Shown: positions 6,848-14,173, numbered from the stretch's first letter. The stretch: 15,280 bases of DNA from Pseudomonadota bacterium (GCA_030596145.1 JAUVKS010000019.1:1-15280), one strand, 5' to 3'. Notes: a model not told the origin generated them from the sequence alone. Translations and numbers: made by a program.

Positions 6848-7474
6848 TTAGCTAAACGCGTAGGCCACAAAGTCTCCCTCATGGCTGAGACTGATATCAA
6901 CCGCTGCACGGCAGTCTTTTACATAGACGATTGGAGCACTCAAACCGCATGCCCCTCTCGGACGACGAATCTCAATTTCGGCAGGATTTAGATTAAAATA
7001 TGATGACAGGTGTTTTTTTGCGGCTTCACGCACAGCAAATGATACCGAATGCTGTGGACTTCTCGGGCCTCCGGCGATACGCTGTACTCCCCAGATAACT
7101 GAATCTATACCCTCCGATGTCCCTGTAGTTGCAATGCAATGTATGGAATCGTTTGTCTTGAAAATCCTGACAGGAATTGAACCATGCGGTGTCTCTACAA
7201 CACCTGAAACAGAAGGACCTGTTATGTCCTCTGCAAGGCTTACTTCGTACGCACGGGGAACCGAGGAAGCAGCAGGATGAGATTTACTTACAGCCTTATA
7301 TGACGCCTCCTTCCCAGCCCACAGAGCCCAAAGCATGGTGTCCGGGTTAGCCGAATTTAATATACGTTTCTTCTCACCTTGAGTGAAAACCCGGTTTATG
7401 AAGCGTATATCCCGGCTCTTCCCCATGGTACCAGGGTTAGTTAAATCCACTATGTCATTACCAACGTACCGCAA
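6848..7474 (-). CDS. AcpS-type 4'-phosphopantetheinyl transferase
   Basis: Predicted to attach phosphopantetheine from CoA to the serine of the carrier protein, switching it to its active holo form; acts in the cytoplasm. With the start chosen here it has 208 residues. It shows VGNDIVDL (4-11) with the metal-binding Asp7, WAGKEASYKAVSK (52-64) with the second conserved acid Glu56 and Lys, and a C-terminal DISLSHEGDFVAYAF (193-207), as in the superfamily. The start is TTG at 7474: GGAGG lies about nine bases upstream and the protein then begins right at the conserved VGNDIVDL block. An ATG at 7522 is possible but would overlap the acyltransferase gene by 65 bases and add a non-conserved extension. 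It overlaps the preceding gene by 17 bases, implying translational coupling, and is the last gene of the cluster. Dedicated activation of the carrier protein at 8204 is the obvious role. Confidence 0.88.
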   Translation of the reverse strand: MRYVGNDIVDLTNPGTMGKSRDIRFINRVFTQGEKKRILNSANPDTMLWALWAGKEASYKAVSKSHPAASSVPRAYEVSLAEDITGPSVSGVVETPHGSIPVRIFKTNDSIHCIATTGTSEGIDSVIWGVQRIAGGPRSPQHSVSFAVREAAKKHLSSYFNLNPAEIEIRRPRGACGLSAPIVYVKDCRAAVDISLSHEGDFVAYAFS

Positions 7475-8195
7475 AGTAGTTTTCCTCCATCTTTGCAAGA
7501 CGTCCCACGATCTGTTCGGCATAATCCCGATCTGCCCGCAGCCCCTTATATTTTGTCAGGGGTTTAAATGTTTCCACGCTCATGGTGAAACGCTCTCCGA
7601 ACCTGGGAATGTTCCCATAGGCATCCTGGTGGTCCCCGCGCATATAGACGCACATTACATGACAGTCTTCATGGGCCTTAATAAAACGACCCACACCATA
7701 AGAAAAACCTTCGGTATTTATCCGACCGGTACGCGTACGTCCCCCCTCGGGAAAAATCATCAGACTCTGTTTCCTGTTCAGGAGATAATCACACTTATCG
7801 AGAACTGCTTTCATCTCATCCCGGTCACCACCACGACTGACTGGAATACACTTCATTAGATAGCATATAATGACCAGGAACAGGTTATTGTAGAACTTCG
7901 CCCGCTCGGGAAGGTTCCATGGAAGCAACTGGAACCTTTTCAGGTAACAACCCAACGGCAGCATAGCTATAGACAAAATTATAGAATCGATCATCGTGAG
8001 GTGGTTGGGACAGATGATCCATGGACCCTTATGTTTTTCGAAATGAAGCAGGCACTCGCGTCTTATCTTCCACAGATTTGTTACCCTGTATCCCATCAAC
8101 ATGAAAACAAGATAAAAAAGGGGGCCAGTGACAAAAACAGTCAATCGGCCCAGTAAGTACTGAAAGTGCAAAAGTCTCTTGGTTGAAGTTTTCAT
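7458..8195 (-). CDS. PlsC-type acyltransferase
   Basis: Member of the lysophosphatidate acyltransferase (PlsC) superfamily, 245 residues. It shows the catalytic box NHLTMID (NHx4D; Asn64, His65, Asp70) and the acceptor-binding box FPEGGRT (148-154). A hydrophobic N-terminal stretch (about 17-36) and another at 105-117 suggest attachment to the inner membrane face. The ATG lies eight bases after the stop of the acyl carrier protein gene, and the downstream transferase gene overlaps its end. In this setting it probably takes the finished chain from the carrier protein and puts it on a lipid or glycolipid acceptor; PlsC-like enzymes have such positions in aryl polyene and related clusters. The acceptor cannot be predicted, and a housekeeping role is less likely given the dedicated neighbours. 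Confidence 0.88.
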   Translation of the reverse strand: MKTSTKRLLHFQYLLGRLTVFVTGPLFYLVFMLMGYRVTNLWKIRRECLLHFEKHKGPWIICPNHLTMIDSIILSIAMLPLGCYLKRFQLLPWNLPERAKFYNNLFLVIICYLMKCIPVSRGGDRDEMKAVLDKCDYLLNRKQSLMIFPEGGRTRTGRINTEGFSYGVGRFIKAHEDCHVMCVYMRGDHQDAYGNIPRFGERFTMSVETFKPLTKYKGLRADRDYAEQIVGRLAKMEENYFAVRW

Positions 8196-8203
8196 CGGTT
8201 GTC

Positions 8204-8461
8204 CTAAGCTAATTTATTGCTTATAACCCTTACAGCATCCCCGATAGTCCTTATCTCATCTGCCTCATCATCATCTATTTCAATATCAAAAACATCTTCA
8301 CATGCAATTATGACATCTACCAGACGTGCTGAATTGACCTGAAGATCGTCCAAGATATGAGTGTCTTCTGCAGCCTTCTCCAACAATTCCAAGTTTTTCG
8401 TGTAAGGTTTAAGAATGTTGACCATCTTTTCAAAAATTTCTTTTTTTTTCCATCTTTCCAC
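8204..8461 (-). CDS. Acyl carrier protein, start region ambiguous
   Basis: Carries the growing chain on phosphopantetheine. The fold is clear: helix I (IFEKMVNILKPY), ILDDLQVNSARLVDVI with the attachment Ser in Asn-Ser-Ala instead of the usual Asp-Ser-Leu, then the acidic EDVFDIEIDDDEADEIRTIGDAV (shown here in part as helix II/III). The in-frame GTG at 8461 is used for the coordinates (85 residues), but it overlaps the ribosome site itself. The well-placed start is the ATG at 8453-8451, seven bases after AAGGAG, yet it is out of frame: the ATG is followed by G, nine A and G and meets TGA after seven codons. With eight A it would read MEKKEIFEKMVNIL, an ideal start of 82 residues. An internal ATG at 8425 would lose part of helix I. 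In-frame codons further upstream run into a repeat and are not coding. Confidence 0.85.
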   Translation of the reverse strand: MERWKKKEIFEKMVNILKPYTKNLELLEKAAEDTHILDDLQVNSARLVDVIIACEDVFDIEIDDDEADEIRTIGDAVRVISNKLA

Positions 8462-8486
8462 TCCTTCTTGTTGTAATGAAGTTTCA

Positions 8487-8552
8487 TTGGTTTGATTGGT
8501 TGAATTAGTTTGATTAGTTAACCAACATAACCAATACAACTAATAGAACCAA
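8487..8552. repeat. 9-bp unit inverted tandem repeat
   Basis: Left half on the plus strand: TTGGTTTGA, TTGGTTGAA, TTAGTTTGA, TTAGTT. Right half: AACCAACAT, AACCAATAC, AACTAATAG, AACCAA, which is the same TTRGTTNNN unit on the other strand. The dyad centre is at 8519/8520. The element fills the gap between the fabF-like gene and the carrier protein gene and can fold into a long, imperfect, loopless hairpin. It is noncoding. Confidence 0.85.
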
Positions 8553-8564
8553 TTAAACTATTTT

Positions 8565-9842
8565 TTACTCTTCCCATTTCTTAAAAATCAAGCAGCTATT
8601 AACATCGCCAAAACCAAAACCGGCCTTGATGATGATTTTTAACTCTGGATATTCTATCATTTCCTGCGGTATCTTATCCGCAAAAGAGGCGATTTCCGGG
8701 TGGACATCCTCACAATTGACGGATGGGTGCAGGAATTCTTTATATAATTGCAAGACAACCCCAACACTTTCTATACCTCCAGCCGCCCCAAGACAATGGC
8801 CAACCATCGATTTGGTGGCGTTGATATAAGGAAAATCTTCAGGTCCCCGTTCAAGCGCCTGTGACCAGTTCTTCACCTCGCCTGGATCGGCAAACGTAGC
8901 GGTAAGGTGGCCGCTGATCGCATCGATCTGCCGGGGAGTGATATCCGCGTCGGAAATAGCGCTTCTGATGCAGCGTTGCACACCTTCGGGATTGGGGGCT
9001 GTCATCGTACCGCCACCGCGATGTCCACCACAATTTACTGCACCACCAAGGACTTCCGCATAAATTCGAGCCCCGCGTTGCCGTGCGCTTTCCAAATCCT
9101 CAAGCATCAAGACACCGGCTCCGGAACCGGGAATAAAACCGCTTGCCGTGGCGCTCATTGGCCTGGAAGCTGCTTCCGGGTGATCGTTGAACTTCCGACT
9201 GAGTACACGCATTGAATCAAAACCGCCCCATATATAGGGGGATGGCCCCTCAGTTCCACCGGCCAATATACGCTTGGCCAACCCCATACGAATCCTCAAC
9301 ATACCATCGAAAATCGCTTCAGTTCCGGTACTGCATGCAGAGGAATTAGATGTCACCTGATTCCCAGTTGCCAGCATACCCGCTATACATGCACTGGTTC
9401 CACTATTCATTACCTGTTCAACAACACTGCTCCCCAAACGACGTACCTTCCCATCGTTGATCATAGGAACAATTTTTTCTGCAATAGTATCCATACCACC
9501 GATACCGGAACCTACAATAACACCCGTATCCCAGTCAACACGATCATCACCTAGTTCAGGCAATTCAAAGCCCGCATCAATCCAGGCGTCAATAGCAGCC
9601 ACGGACGCGTATCCAATATTATCATTAATGAAAAGAAGCTGTTCTTCATTAAAATATTGCTCGCGAGTGTTCTCGAAGTCCTGCGGTACCCCGCCTACCT
9701 GACAGGAAAACTTTAATTCCTTGAGCCGTGGAATAAACCGGATCCCTGACCGACCCTCCCGCAGGGCATTTTCAAAATTATCCAACCCATGGGCATTGGG
9801 AGCCACAACCCCCATTCCCGTTATCACGACTTTATTTTTCAT
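8565..9842 (-). CDS. FabF-type beta-ketoacyl-ACP synthase
   Basis: Elongating ketosynthase that condenses malonyl-ACP with the growing acyl chain. The 425 residues cover the full double thiolase fold (KAS I/II length is about 410). The nucleophile is Cys170 in SNSSACSTGTEA, the second His is His349 in KSMVGHCLGAAGG (with Lys344), and the first His is His312. All three catalytic residues are present, so it is not a chain-length-factor-type inactive partner. The block around His312, ISGHLTATFADPGE, departs from the common HGTxTPxxD form, setting it apart from housekeeping FabF. The ATG overlaps the end of the FabZ-type gene by 11 bases. It is separated from the carrier protein gene by an inverted repeat. 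Substrate and chain length are unknown. Confidence 0.92.
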   Translation of the reverse strand: MKNKVVITGMGVVAPNAHGLDNFENALREGRSGIRFIPRLKELKFSCQVGGVPQDFENTREQYFNEEQLLFINDNIGYASVAAIDAWIDAGFELPELGDDRVDWDTGVIVGSGIGGMDTIAEKIVPMINDGKVRRLGSSVVEQVMNSGTSACIAGMLATGNQVTSNSSACSTGTEAIFDGMLRIRMGLAKRILAGGTEGPSPYIWGGFDSMRVLSRKFNDHPEAASRPMSATASGFIPGSGAGVLMLEDLESARQRGARIYAEVLGGAVNCGGHRGGGTMTAPNPEGVQRCIRSAISDADITPRQIDAISGHLTATFADPGEVKNWSQALERGPEDFPYINATKSMVGHCLGAAGGIESVGVVLQLYKEFLHPSVNCEDVHPEIASFADKIPQEMIEYPELKIIIKAGFGFGDVNSCLIFKKWEE

Positions 9843-10308
9843 CTAAATTGCTCCCCATACCGGCCAGTATCCCGGAACATACCATCTCACCATTTTCCCT
9901 TTTCATACTGACCTTTGTTTTTAAACTTCCCCTTCGAAAATGAACTTTTTCACCAATGACAACAACACGCTCCCCGGGGCTGACTATGCCTGCAAATTCT
10001 ACATTATCAGCAAACGTAAAAAGAGTTGTCAGACTCCCGATCTGATCGTCAGATATATTTTGCTGCATTGTCAGGTAGAGACCGAAGGCAACGACCCCGG
10101 TTTGGGCCATAGTTTCAATAAGAATAACCCCCGGTGTAATCGGATGGTGTGGAAAATGCCCCTGGTAGAAATATTCATCTTCCCGGAAACGATACGCCCC
10201 CACTATGTGTTCATCATCCAACTCCAGTATCTCATCGATAAAACGGAAGGGATACCGGTGAGGAACCGCCTTGAGAACCTGTTCAATGATTTTCTCATCA
10301 ACCGCCAT
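9832..10308 (-). CDS. FabZ-type hot-dog dehydratase
   Basis: Predicted 3-hydroxyacyl-ACP dehydratase giving trans-2-enoyl-ACP. The 158 residues form one hot-dog domain with the family's PHRYPFRFIDEILE (16-29), the catalytic His51 in YQGHFPHHPITPGV and the catalytic Glu65 in LIETMAQ. The ATG at 10308 is chosen because a GGTGGG sequence precedes it; an ATG at 10320, four codons upstream, has no ribosome site. It overlaps the fabG-type gene by 11 bases on one side and the fabF-type gene by 11 on the other, so the three are surely translated as a unit. The cluster also has a FabA-type dehydratase, so the two presumably act on different chain lengths or make different double-bond isomers. Confidence 0.92.
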   Translation of the reverse strand: MAVDEKIIEQVLKAVPHRYPFRFIDEILELDDEHIVGAYRFREDEYFYQGHFPHHPITPGVILIETMAQTGVVAFGLYLTMQQNISDDQIGSLTTLFTFADNVEFAGIVSPGERVVVIGEKVHFRRGSLKTKVSMKRENGEMVCSGILAGMGSNLDEK

Positions 10309-11026
10309 AAAGCCCACCATTTACATGAATTACACTGCCGGTAATGTAAGAACCGCGTGTTGCAAGAAAAGCCACAACCTCAGCAATTTCATCGGGCTCA
10401 CCCATGCGGCCCAAAGGAACGTTTGCAAGAATTTGCTGTTGTATCTCTTCGGGCAAAATCTCGGTCATGGCGGTGTCAATAAACCCGGGAGCCACTGAAT
10501 TAACAAGAATATTACGCCCGGTCAATTCTTTAGCAAGTGATTTGGTAAATGCATCAAGCGCCGCCTTTTCCATGGTGTACGGAATCTGGCCGGCGTTGCC
10601 GGTGTGTCCCACAACACTTCCGATATTGATAATCCGTCCGCTGTTTTTGCGGAGCATAAAAAGCCGCAGTACACGTTTGATGAGATACCAGGTACCCCGC
10701 ATCATGGCACGTTGCGCGTCAAACTGCTCGATCCTCATCGTGTTGATATCGGCATTTACAGCTACTCCGGCATTATTGACCAGGACATCCACCCCGCCCA
10801 CCGTCTCTTTTAAACGACTTACCATTTCCTTCACCTGATCGATATCCGCGAGATCCGCCTGAAGAAGAAAGCCGTCCCCGATTTCGGCTAAAACTGCCTT
10901 TGCCTGATCCTCACTGCTCCGGTAGTGAATCCCAACACGAAATCCTTCCCTGGCAAGGGCACGACAGCACGCCGCGCCAATTCCTATACCTCCGCCGGTA
11001 ACTATTGCTATCGGTTTTTCACTCAT
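10298..11026 (-). CDS. FabG-type 3-ketoacyl-ACP reductase
   Basis: NADPH-type short-chain dehydrogenase of 242 residues, the normal FabG length, expected to reduce 3-ketoacyl-ACP to 3-hydroxyacyl-ACP. It shows the nucleotide-binding TGGGIGIG (10-17), NNAG (84-87), the catalytic triad Ser137, Tyr150 and Lys154 (in GSVVG and YTMEK), and the typical C-terminal ITGSVIHVNGGLYGG. The ATG has a strong AAGGAAGG site five bases upstream. It lies between a repeat-filled gap (after the fabA-type gene) and the overlapping fabZ-type gene. Role follows from family and neighbours; ACP as the carrier is inferred from context. Confidence 0.93.
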   Translation of the reverse strand: MSEKPIAIVTGGGIGIGAACCRALAREGFRVGIHYRSSEDQAKAVLAEIGDGFLLQADLADIDQVKEMVSRLKETVGGVDVLVNNAGVAVNADINTMRIEQFDAQRAMMRGTWYLIKRVLRLFMLRKNSGRIINIGSVVGHTGNAGQIPYTMEKAALDAFTKSLAKELTGRNILVNSVAPGFIDTAMTEILPEEIQQQILANVPLGRMGEPDEIAEVVAFLATRGSYITGSVIHVNGGLYGG

Positions 11027-11044
11027 AGAACCTTCCTTCTTAAA

Positions 11045-11135
11045 AAGTGCCTAAAGTTTGAAGTGCCTAAAGTGATCTAAAGTTAAATGATCAAAACCCT
11101 TAACTTTAGGCACTTTAGCTCACTTTAGTTCACTT
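11045..11135. repeat. CACTTTAG-type inverted repeat, copy 2
   Basis: Left arm 11045-11086 contains repeated AAGTGCCTAAAGT units, right arm 11100-11135 the complementary TTTAGGCACTT-type units. The innermost CTAAAGTTAA (11077-11086) and TTAACTTTAG (11100-11109) pair perfectly over 10 bp with a 13-base loop; the outer parts pair with bulges. Bases 11098-11127 match 1327-1356 at 29 of 30 positions. It fills the fabA-fabG gap. Confidence 0.8.
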
Positions 11136-11156
11136 CACACTTTTAACTATAAAACT

Positions 11157-11747
11157 TTAACCCTTTATCATTCCGCCCACGGAATTTTTGGATCTGTTCG
11201 GATAATCCGGATAAACGATTCCGCTAAAAACACCGGTTCGTGCCTGTTTTACGACCGTAATAAGTTCATCATCCACGAAGACATTGCCGTCTCCTATAAC
11301 CACACTTGCCCCCGTTCTTTTTTGCTGAAAGTAGCGTCTTACATTTATTTCATATCGAACACATTTATTATAAGGGCGGATCTGACCGCTAAAAGATACC
11401 TCTCCGCAACCAAGCGCCCTGCCGGCGCCCAATGATCCTCGCCAGACGCAGTAAAAACCCAGTAATTGCCAGATGGCATCCACACAAAGACATCCAGGCT
11501 GCACAGGATCTCCTGGCATGTGGCACTGAAAATACCAAGCATCAAGCTTTATATCCTGCTCTGCCACTATGGTTCCATGGGTACCGTTACGCTCGCAAGA
11601 AATAATGCGATCCACCATGAGAAAAGGGGGCGCAGGCAAGCGGGCATCAAACCCCTCGGGCGGGTCATTCACAAGATTTCCGTAAGAAAAGGCGAGCAGG
11701 TCTACCAGATCAAAACTCTCTTGCTCCATAAATTCTGCATATTTCAT
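11157..11747 (-). CDS. FabA-type 3-hydroxyacyl-ACP dehydratase/isomerase
   Basis: Homologue of FabA, which dehydrates 3-hydroxydecanoyl-ACP and can shift the double bond from trans-2 to cis-3, the branch point of anaerobic unsaturated fatty acid synthesis. The 196 residues carry the FabA signature in order: LPAPPFLMVDRI (37-48), WYFQCHMPGDPVQPGCLCVD (71-90) with catalytic His76 and Asp90, AIWQLLGFY (91-99), and GRALGCGEVSFSGQI. The Asp in the position of the catalytic acid separates it from FabZ, which has Glu. The C-terminus is about 20 residues longer than E. coli FabA. The ATG begins one base after the stop of the KAS III-like gene. Isomerase activity is likely but not proven by sequence. 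Confidence 0.92.
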   Translation of the reverse strand: MKYAEFMEQESFDLVDLLAFSYGNLVNDPPEGFDARLPAPPFLMVDRIISCERNGTHGTIVAEQDIKLDAWYFQCHMPGDPVQPGCLCVDAIWQLLGFYCVWRGSLGAGRALGCGEVSFSGQIRPYNKCVRYEINVRRYFQQKRTGASVVIGDGNVFVDDELITVVKQARTGVFSGIVYPDYPNRSKNSVGGMIKG

Positions 11748-11748
11748 T

Positions 11749-12753
11749 TTATTCCACCTTCAACATCATGTAAGCCCAGGAGAGGCCCGCTCCAACCAGC
11801 GCTATGGCTACGTGAACCCCTGGAAGAAGATCATCCCAGTGTTGACTCAAAACGGCCGGTCCACCGGCACATCCCGTGTTCCCGAAATGCTCCACGTTAT
11901 GCCAGTGATTGTCCTCAGGTATTCCACACCGCTGACATGTGGTCTTCAGCACACCCAGATTGGCCTGATGCCCCACAAATTTAAATTGATCAGGGTCCCC
12001 CACCGGAAAACATGATTGCAATTCACGCAAACACTCTGTGGTCTTACGAATGGCAAACCCCTGAACTGCTCTTCCCACCTGCCTGAAGTACCCTAAGCGG
12101 GGGACAAGGACTTTATCCCAATCGGAGGGCTTTGAACCGCGATCACCTGCAATAAACGACATCCCGGAAGGAACAGAAGCGGAGACTACCGCAGCACTGC
12201 TACCATCACCGAAGAGGACGGCCGCGTTGCGATCGGAGAAGTCCATGGCACGGGTGGTATTATCGGGATTAGTTACCAGGATATAGGGGGGCAGTGTCTC
12301 AGGCCTCATCCGACAGAGAAAATTGATCTGCATGCCGAAAGTGGAACAGGCCGAGTTTATATCAAAGCAGAGCGCCTCAATTCCCAGTTCCGCCGCCACC
12401 GCGGACGCTTCGGCAGGCGTCACCACATCCGGAAGGGAACTGCCTGAAATGACCATGCCGATGTCTTCCGGCTTCAGACCGGCCCGTTCAAGCGCCATCC
12501 GGCCGGCCGCCGCCGCGGTTTCTGCATTGGAATACAGCGCTGCCTCCAATGCCGCGCGGGGATCTTTGTTTTTTGTTGTCCTGATATAGTCCAGAGGAAG
12601 CGCTGTATAGCGGGTATGTATACCCACCCGTTCCAAAATCCACTCCTCGCTGGTACCAATATCCAACTCCTCCAGGAACTTATTGGATATAACATTTTCA
12701 GGATGAAAATGTCCCATTCCATGGAGATAAAGCTTATATGATGAATTTTGCAT
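11749..12753 (-). CDS. KAS III-like (FabH family) ketosynthase
   Basis: Thiolase-fold condensing enzyme of the FabH type, 334 residues, probably choosing the starter acyl group (usually an acyl-CoA) and joining it to malonyl-ACP. The full catalytic triad is present: Cys136 in INSACSTFG, His262 in VGHQANLG and Asn292 in FGNTGCAGGP. The usual N-terminal region is recognisable in ILERVGIHTRY (39-49). The sequence is clearly diverged from housekeeping FabH: an insert-like segment follows residue 50, and the motif around Asn292 has Gly-Cys where Ser is usual. It starts six bases after the acyl-CoA dehydrogenase stop and ends one base before the fabA-type start. Starter identity unknown. Confidence 0.9.
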   Translation of the reverse strand: MQNSSYKLYLHGMGHFHPENVISNKFLEELDIGTSEEWILERVGIHTRYTALPLDYIRTTKNKDPRAALEAALYSNAETAAAAGRMALERAGLKPEDIGMVISGSSLPDVVTPAEASAVAAELGIEALCFDINSACSTFGMQINFLCRMRPETLPPYILVTNPDNTTRAMDFSDRNAAVLFGDGSSAAVVSASVPSGMSFIAGDRGSKPSDWDKVLVPRLGYFRQVGRAVQGFAIRKTTECLRELQSCFPVGDPDQFKFVGHQANLGVLKTTCQRCGIPEDNHWHNVEHFGNTGCAGGPAVLSQHWDDLLPGVHVAIALVGAGLSWAYMMLKVE

Positions 12754-12759
12754 TTAAGA

Positions 12760-13956
12760 TCACACCAACTCCCATCCAATTATCATGTTCTGAACCTCCC
12801 GAACTCCTTCATAGATATCGATGATATGGGCATCCCTTGCCAGTTTCGAGATTTCATACTCTGACATAAAACCGTAACCACCATGAAGATGGAGTCCTTC
12901 ATTAGCACAGAAGAGGGCTGCCTCCGCCGCAACATTCTTGGCCAGCGAAGCATACATACCCCTGTCAGGAGCCTTCTCCTGCACTTTGATGGCCGCCTTC
13001 ATAAGAGCCAGCTCAGCCAGTTCTACCTTTTTCCACATCTGCACTAAAGTGTCCCTTGCCACTGGTATATCACAAATCCTCTGGCCAAATTGTTTGCGCT
13101 CTTTCGTGTATTCTAAAGTTACATCAAAAGCCCTCCTGGCAAGACCAACTCCAATAGCGGCAACCATCGGTCTTGCATAATCAAGAACGTCTATCAGATA
13201 TTTGAAGCCCATTCTCCTGTCACCAATTATCTGATCCTTATCCACTATTACATCCTCAAATGTCACACTTGCGGTATTTGACAGACGCTGCCCGAGTTTA
13301 TCCTCCGGTTTGCTGGTAAATATTTTTCCTCCCCCGTGTAAAGTGAGTTCTCTACTTTCGTTAGAAGGATTCACCTTTTCCTCAGATATAAGGGTAGAAG
13401 GGATAACCACACAGGCTATCAATTGGCTTGCCGGCTTTCCTACTTTACAGAACACGGTAAACTGGGAGGCATAGGAAGCATTCGTGATAAAACACTTGTC
13501 TCCGTTCAGGACATATTTCCCGTCATCCCCCTTTTTTATAAACGATGTCATCGCAGAATTATCGGAACCGGCTCCGGGTTCCGTCAGGCAAAATGATGAA
13601 AGGATAGGTGCCTCAATAAAGGGTCCAAGGAGTTTTTCCTTCTGTTCATCACTGCCATGTTGAGAAATTACGGCATTTGCCAGATCATTACACATGGCTG
13701 ATGTTGAGATTCCTGTATCACCATAGGACAATTCTTCTATGACCAACGCGGTTGATACGAGATCCAGTTCATAACCCTTGATCGATTCGGGAACACACAG
13801 ATTCAACAACCCAAGCTCCCATGCCTTATCGATTATCTCCTTTGGGAACTTGTGCTCTTCCTCCAGTTTCATTACACTCGGAGTTATCTCGTTCTTGACG
13901 AACTTGCGAACAGTATCAACATAACCCTGCTGTTCGTCTGTAAGACCAAAATCCAT
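12760..13956 (-). CDS. Acyl-CoA (acyl-ACP?) dehydrogenase
   Basis: FAD enzyme of the acyl-CoA dehydrogenase family, 398 residues with all three domains. Visible are the alpha-helical N-terminus (LTDEQQGYVDTVRKFV), the FAD/substrate signature CLTEPGAGSDNSAM (123-136), WxIT-like CFITNASYASQF (155-166), RKQFGQRICDIP (287-298), the second signature LHGGYGFMSEYEISKLARD (357-375) and the catalytic base Glu383 in IYEGVREVQ. The ATG at 13956 is chosen because AAGGAG lies eight bases upstream; a longer frame to 13998 lacks a site. In a carrier-protein cluster it may introduce a double bond alpha-beta into an acyl-ACP, prepare an unsaturated starter, or run in reverse as the missing enoyl reductase. 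An ordinary beta-oxidation role is possible, but no other beta-oxidation gene is nearby. Confidence 0.92.
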   Translation of the reverse strand: MDFGLTDEQQGYVDTVRKFVKNEITPSVMKLEEEHKFPKEIIDKAWELGLLNLCVPESIKGYELDLVSTALVIEELSYGDTGISTSAMCNDLANAVISQHGSDEQKEKLLGPFIEAPILSSFCLTEPGAGSDNSAMTSFIKKGDDGKYVLNGDKCFITNASYASQFTVFCKVGKPASQLIACVVIPSTLISEEKVNPSNESRELTLHGGGKIFTSKPEDKLGQRLSNTASVTFEDVIVDKDQIIGDRRMGFKYLIDVLDYARPMVAAIGVGLARRAFDVTLEYTKERKQFGQRICDIPVARDTLVQMWKKVELAELALMKAAIKVQEKAPDRGMYASLAKNVAAEAALFCANEGLHLHGGYGFMSEYEISKLARDAHIIDIYEGVREVQNMIIGWELV

Positions 13957-14101
13957 AGTACTTTCTCCTTTGTAAGCGTTCAGCCACCTGCAAGACAAAG
14001 AAAAGCAGTCTTCCGCTCAATCTTTTTTTGCTGAAATTCGGCGGCTGACTGCTATTGCTATTGAAACTCTCCGTGGCTTGCTGCGTGTAATCTTCGAAAT
14101 G

Positions 14102-14159
14102 TGTAGGGTGGTATTTTATATGCCACCGCTTGCGGTCGGGTATAAAACCCGACCCTACA
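14102..14159. repeat. Cruciform-type palindromic element
   Basis: Outer inverted repeat TGTAGGGT (14102-14109)/ACCCTACA (14152-14159) encloses two hairpins: GGTGGTAT (14107-14114)/ATGCCACC (14120-14127) and the perfect 8-bp GGTCGGGT (14134-14141)/ACCCGACC (14147-14154). It is noncoding, sits between the fabD-type gene and the acyl-CoA dehydrogenase gene, and has the look of a REP/BIME-type dispersed element. It may also limit or stabilise transcript between these two genes. Confidence 0.75.
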
Positions 14160-14173
14160 ATGGAATACGCTTG

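Noticed and set aside
8462..8539. N-terminal extension of the carrier protein to an ATG at 8539
   Set aside because: The extension (rich in Thr-Asn-Gln) is just translation of the 9-bp repeat, has no ribosome site and lies outside the carrier protein fold.
8487..8552. CRISPR array
   Set aside because: Units are only 9 bp, face each other and lack spacers of 25-40 bp; no cas gene is present.
12760..13956. Beta-oxidation operon member
   Set aside because: No enoyl-CoA hydratase, thiolase, electron-transfer flavoprotein or CoA ligase gene is adjacent; all neighbours are carrier-protein enzymes.
13957..13998. Longer acyl-CoA dehydrogenase start
   Set aside because: The added 14 residues precede the real family N-terminus and the AAGGAG site points to the ATG at 13956.
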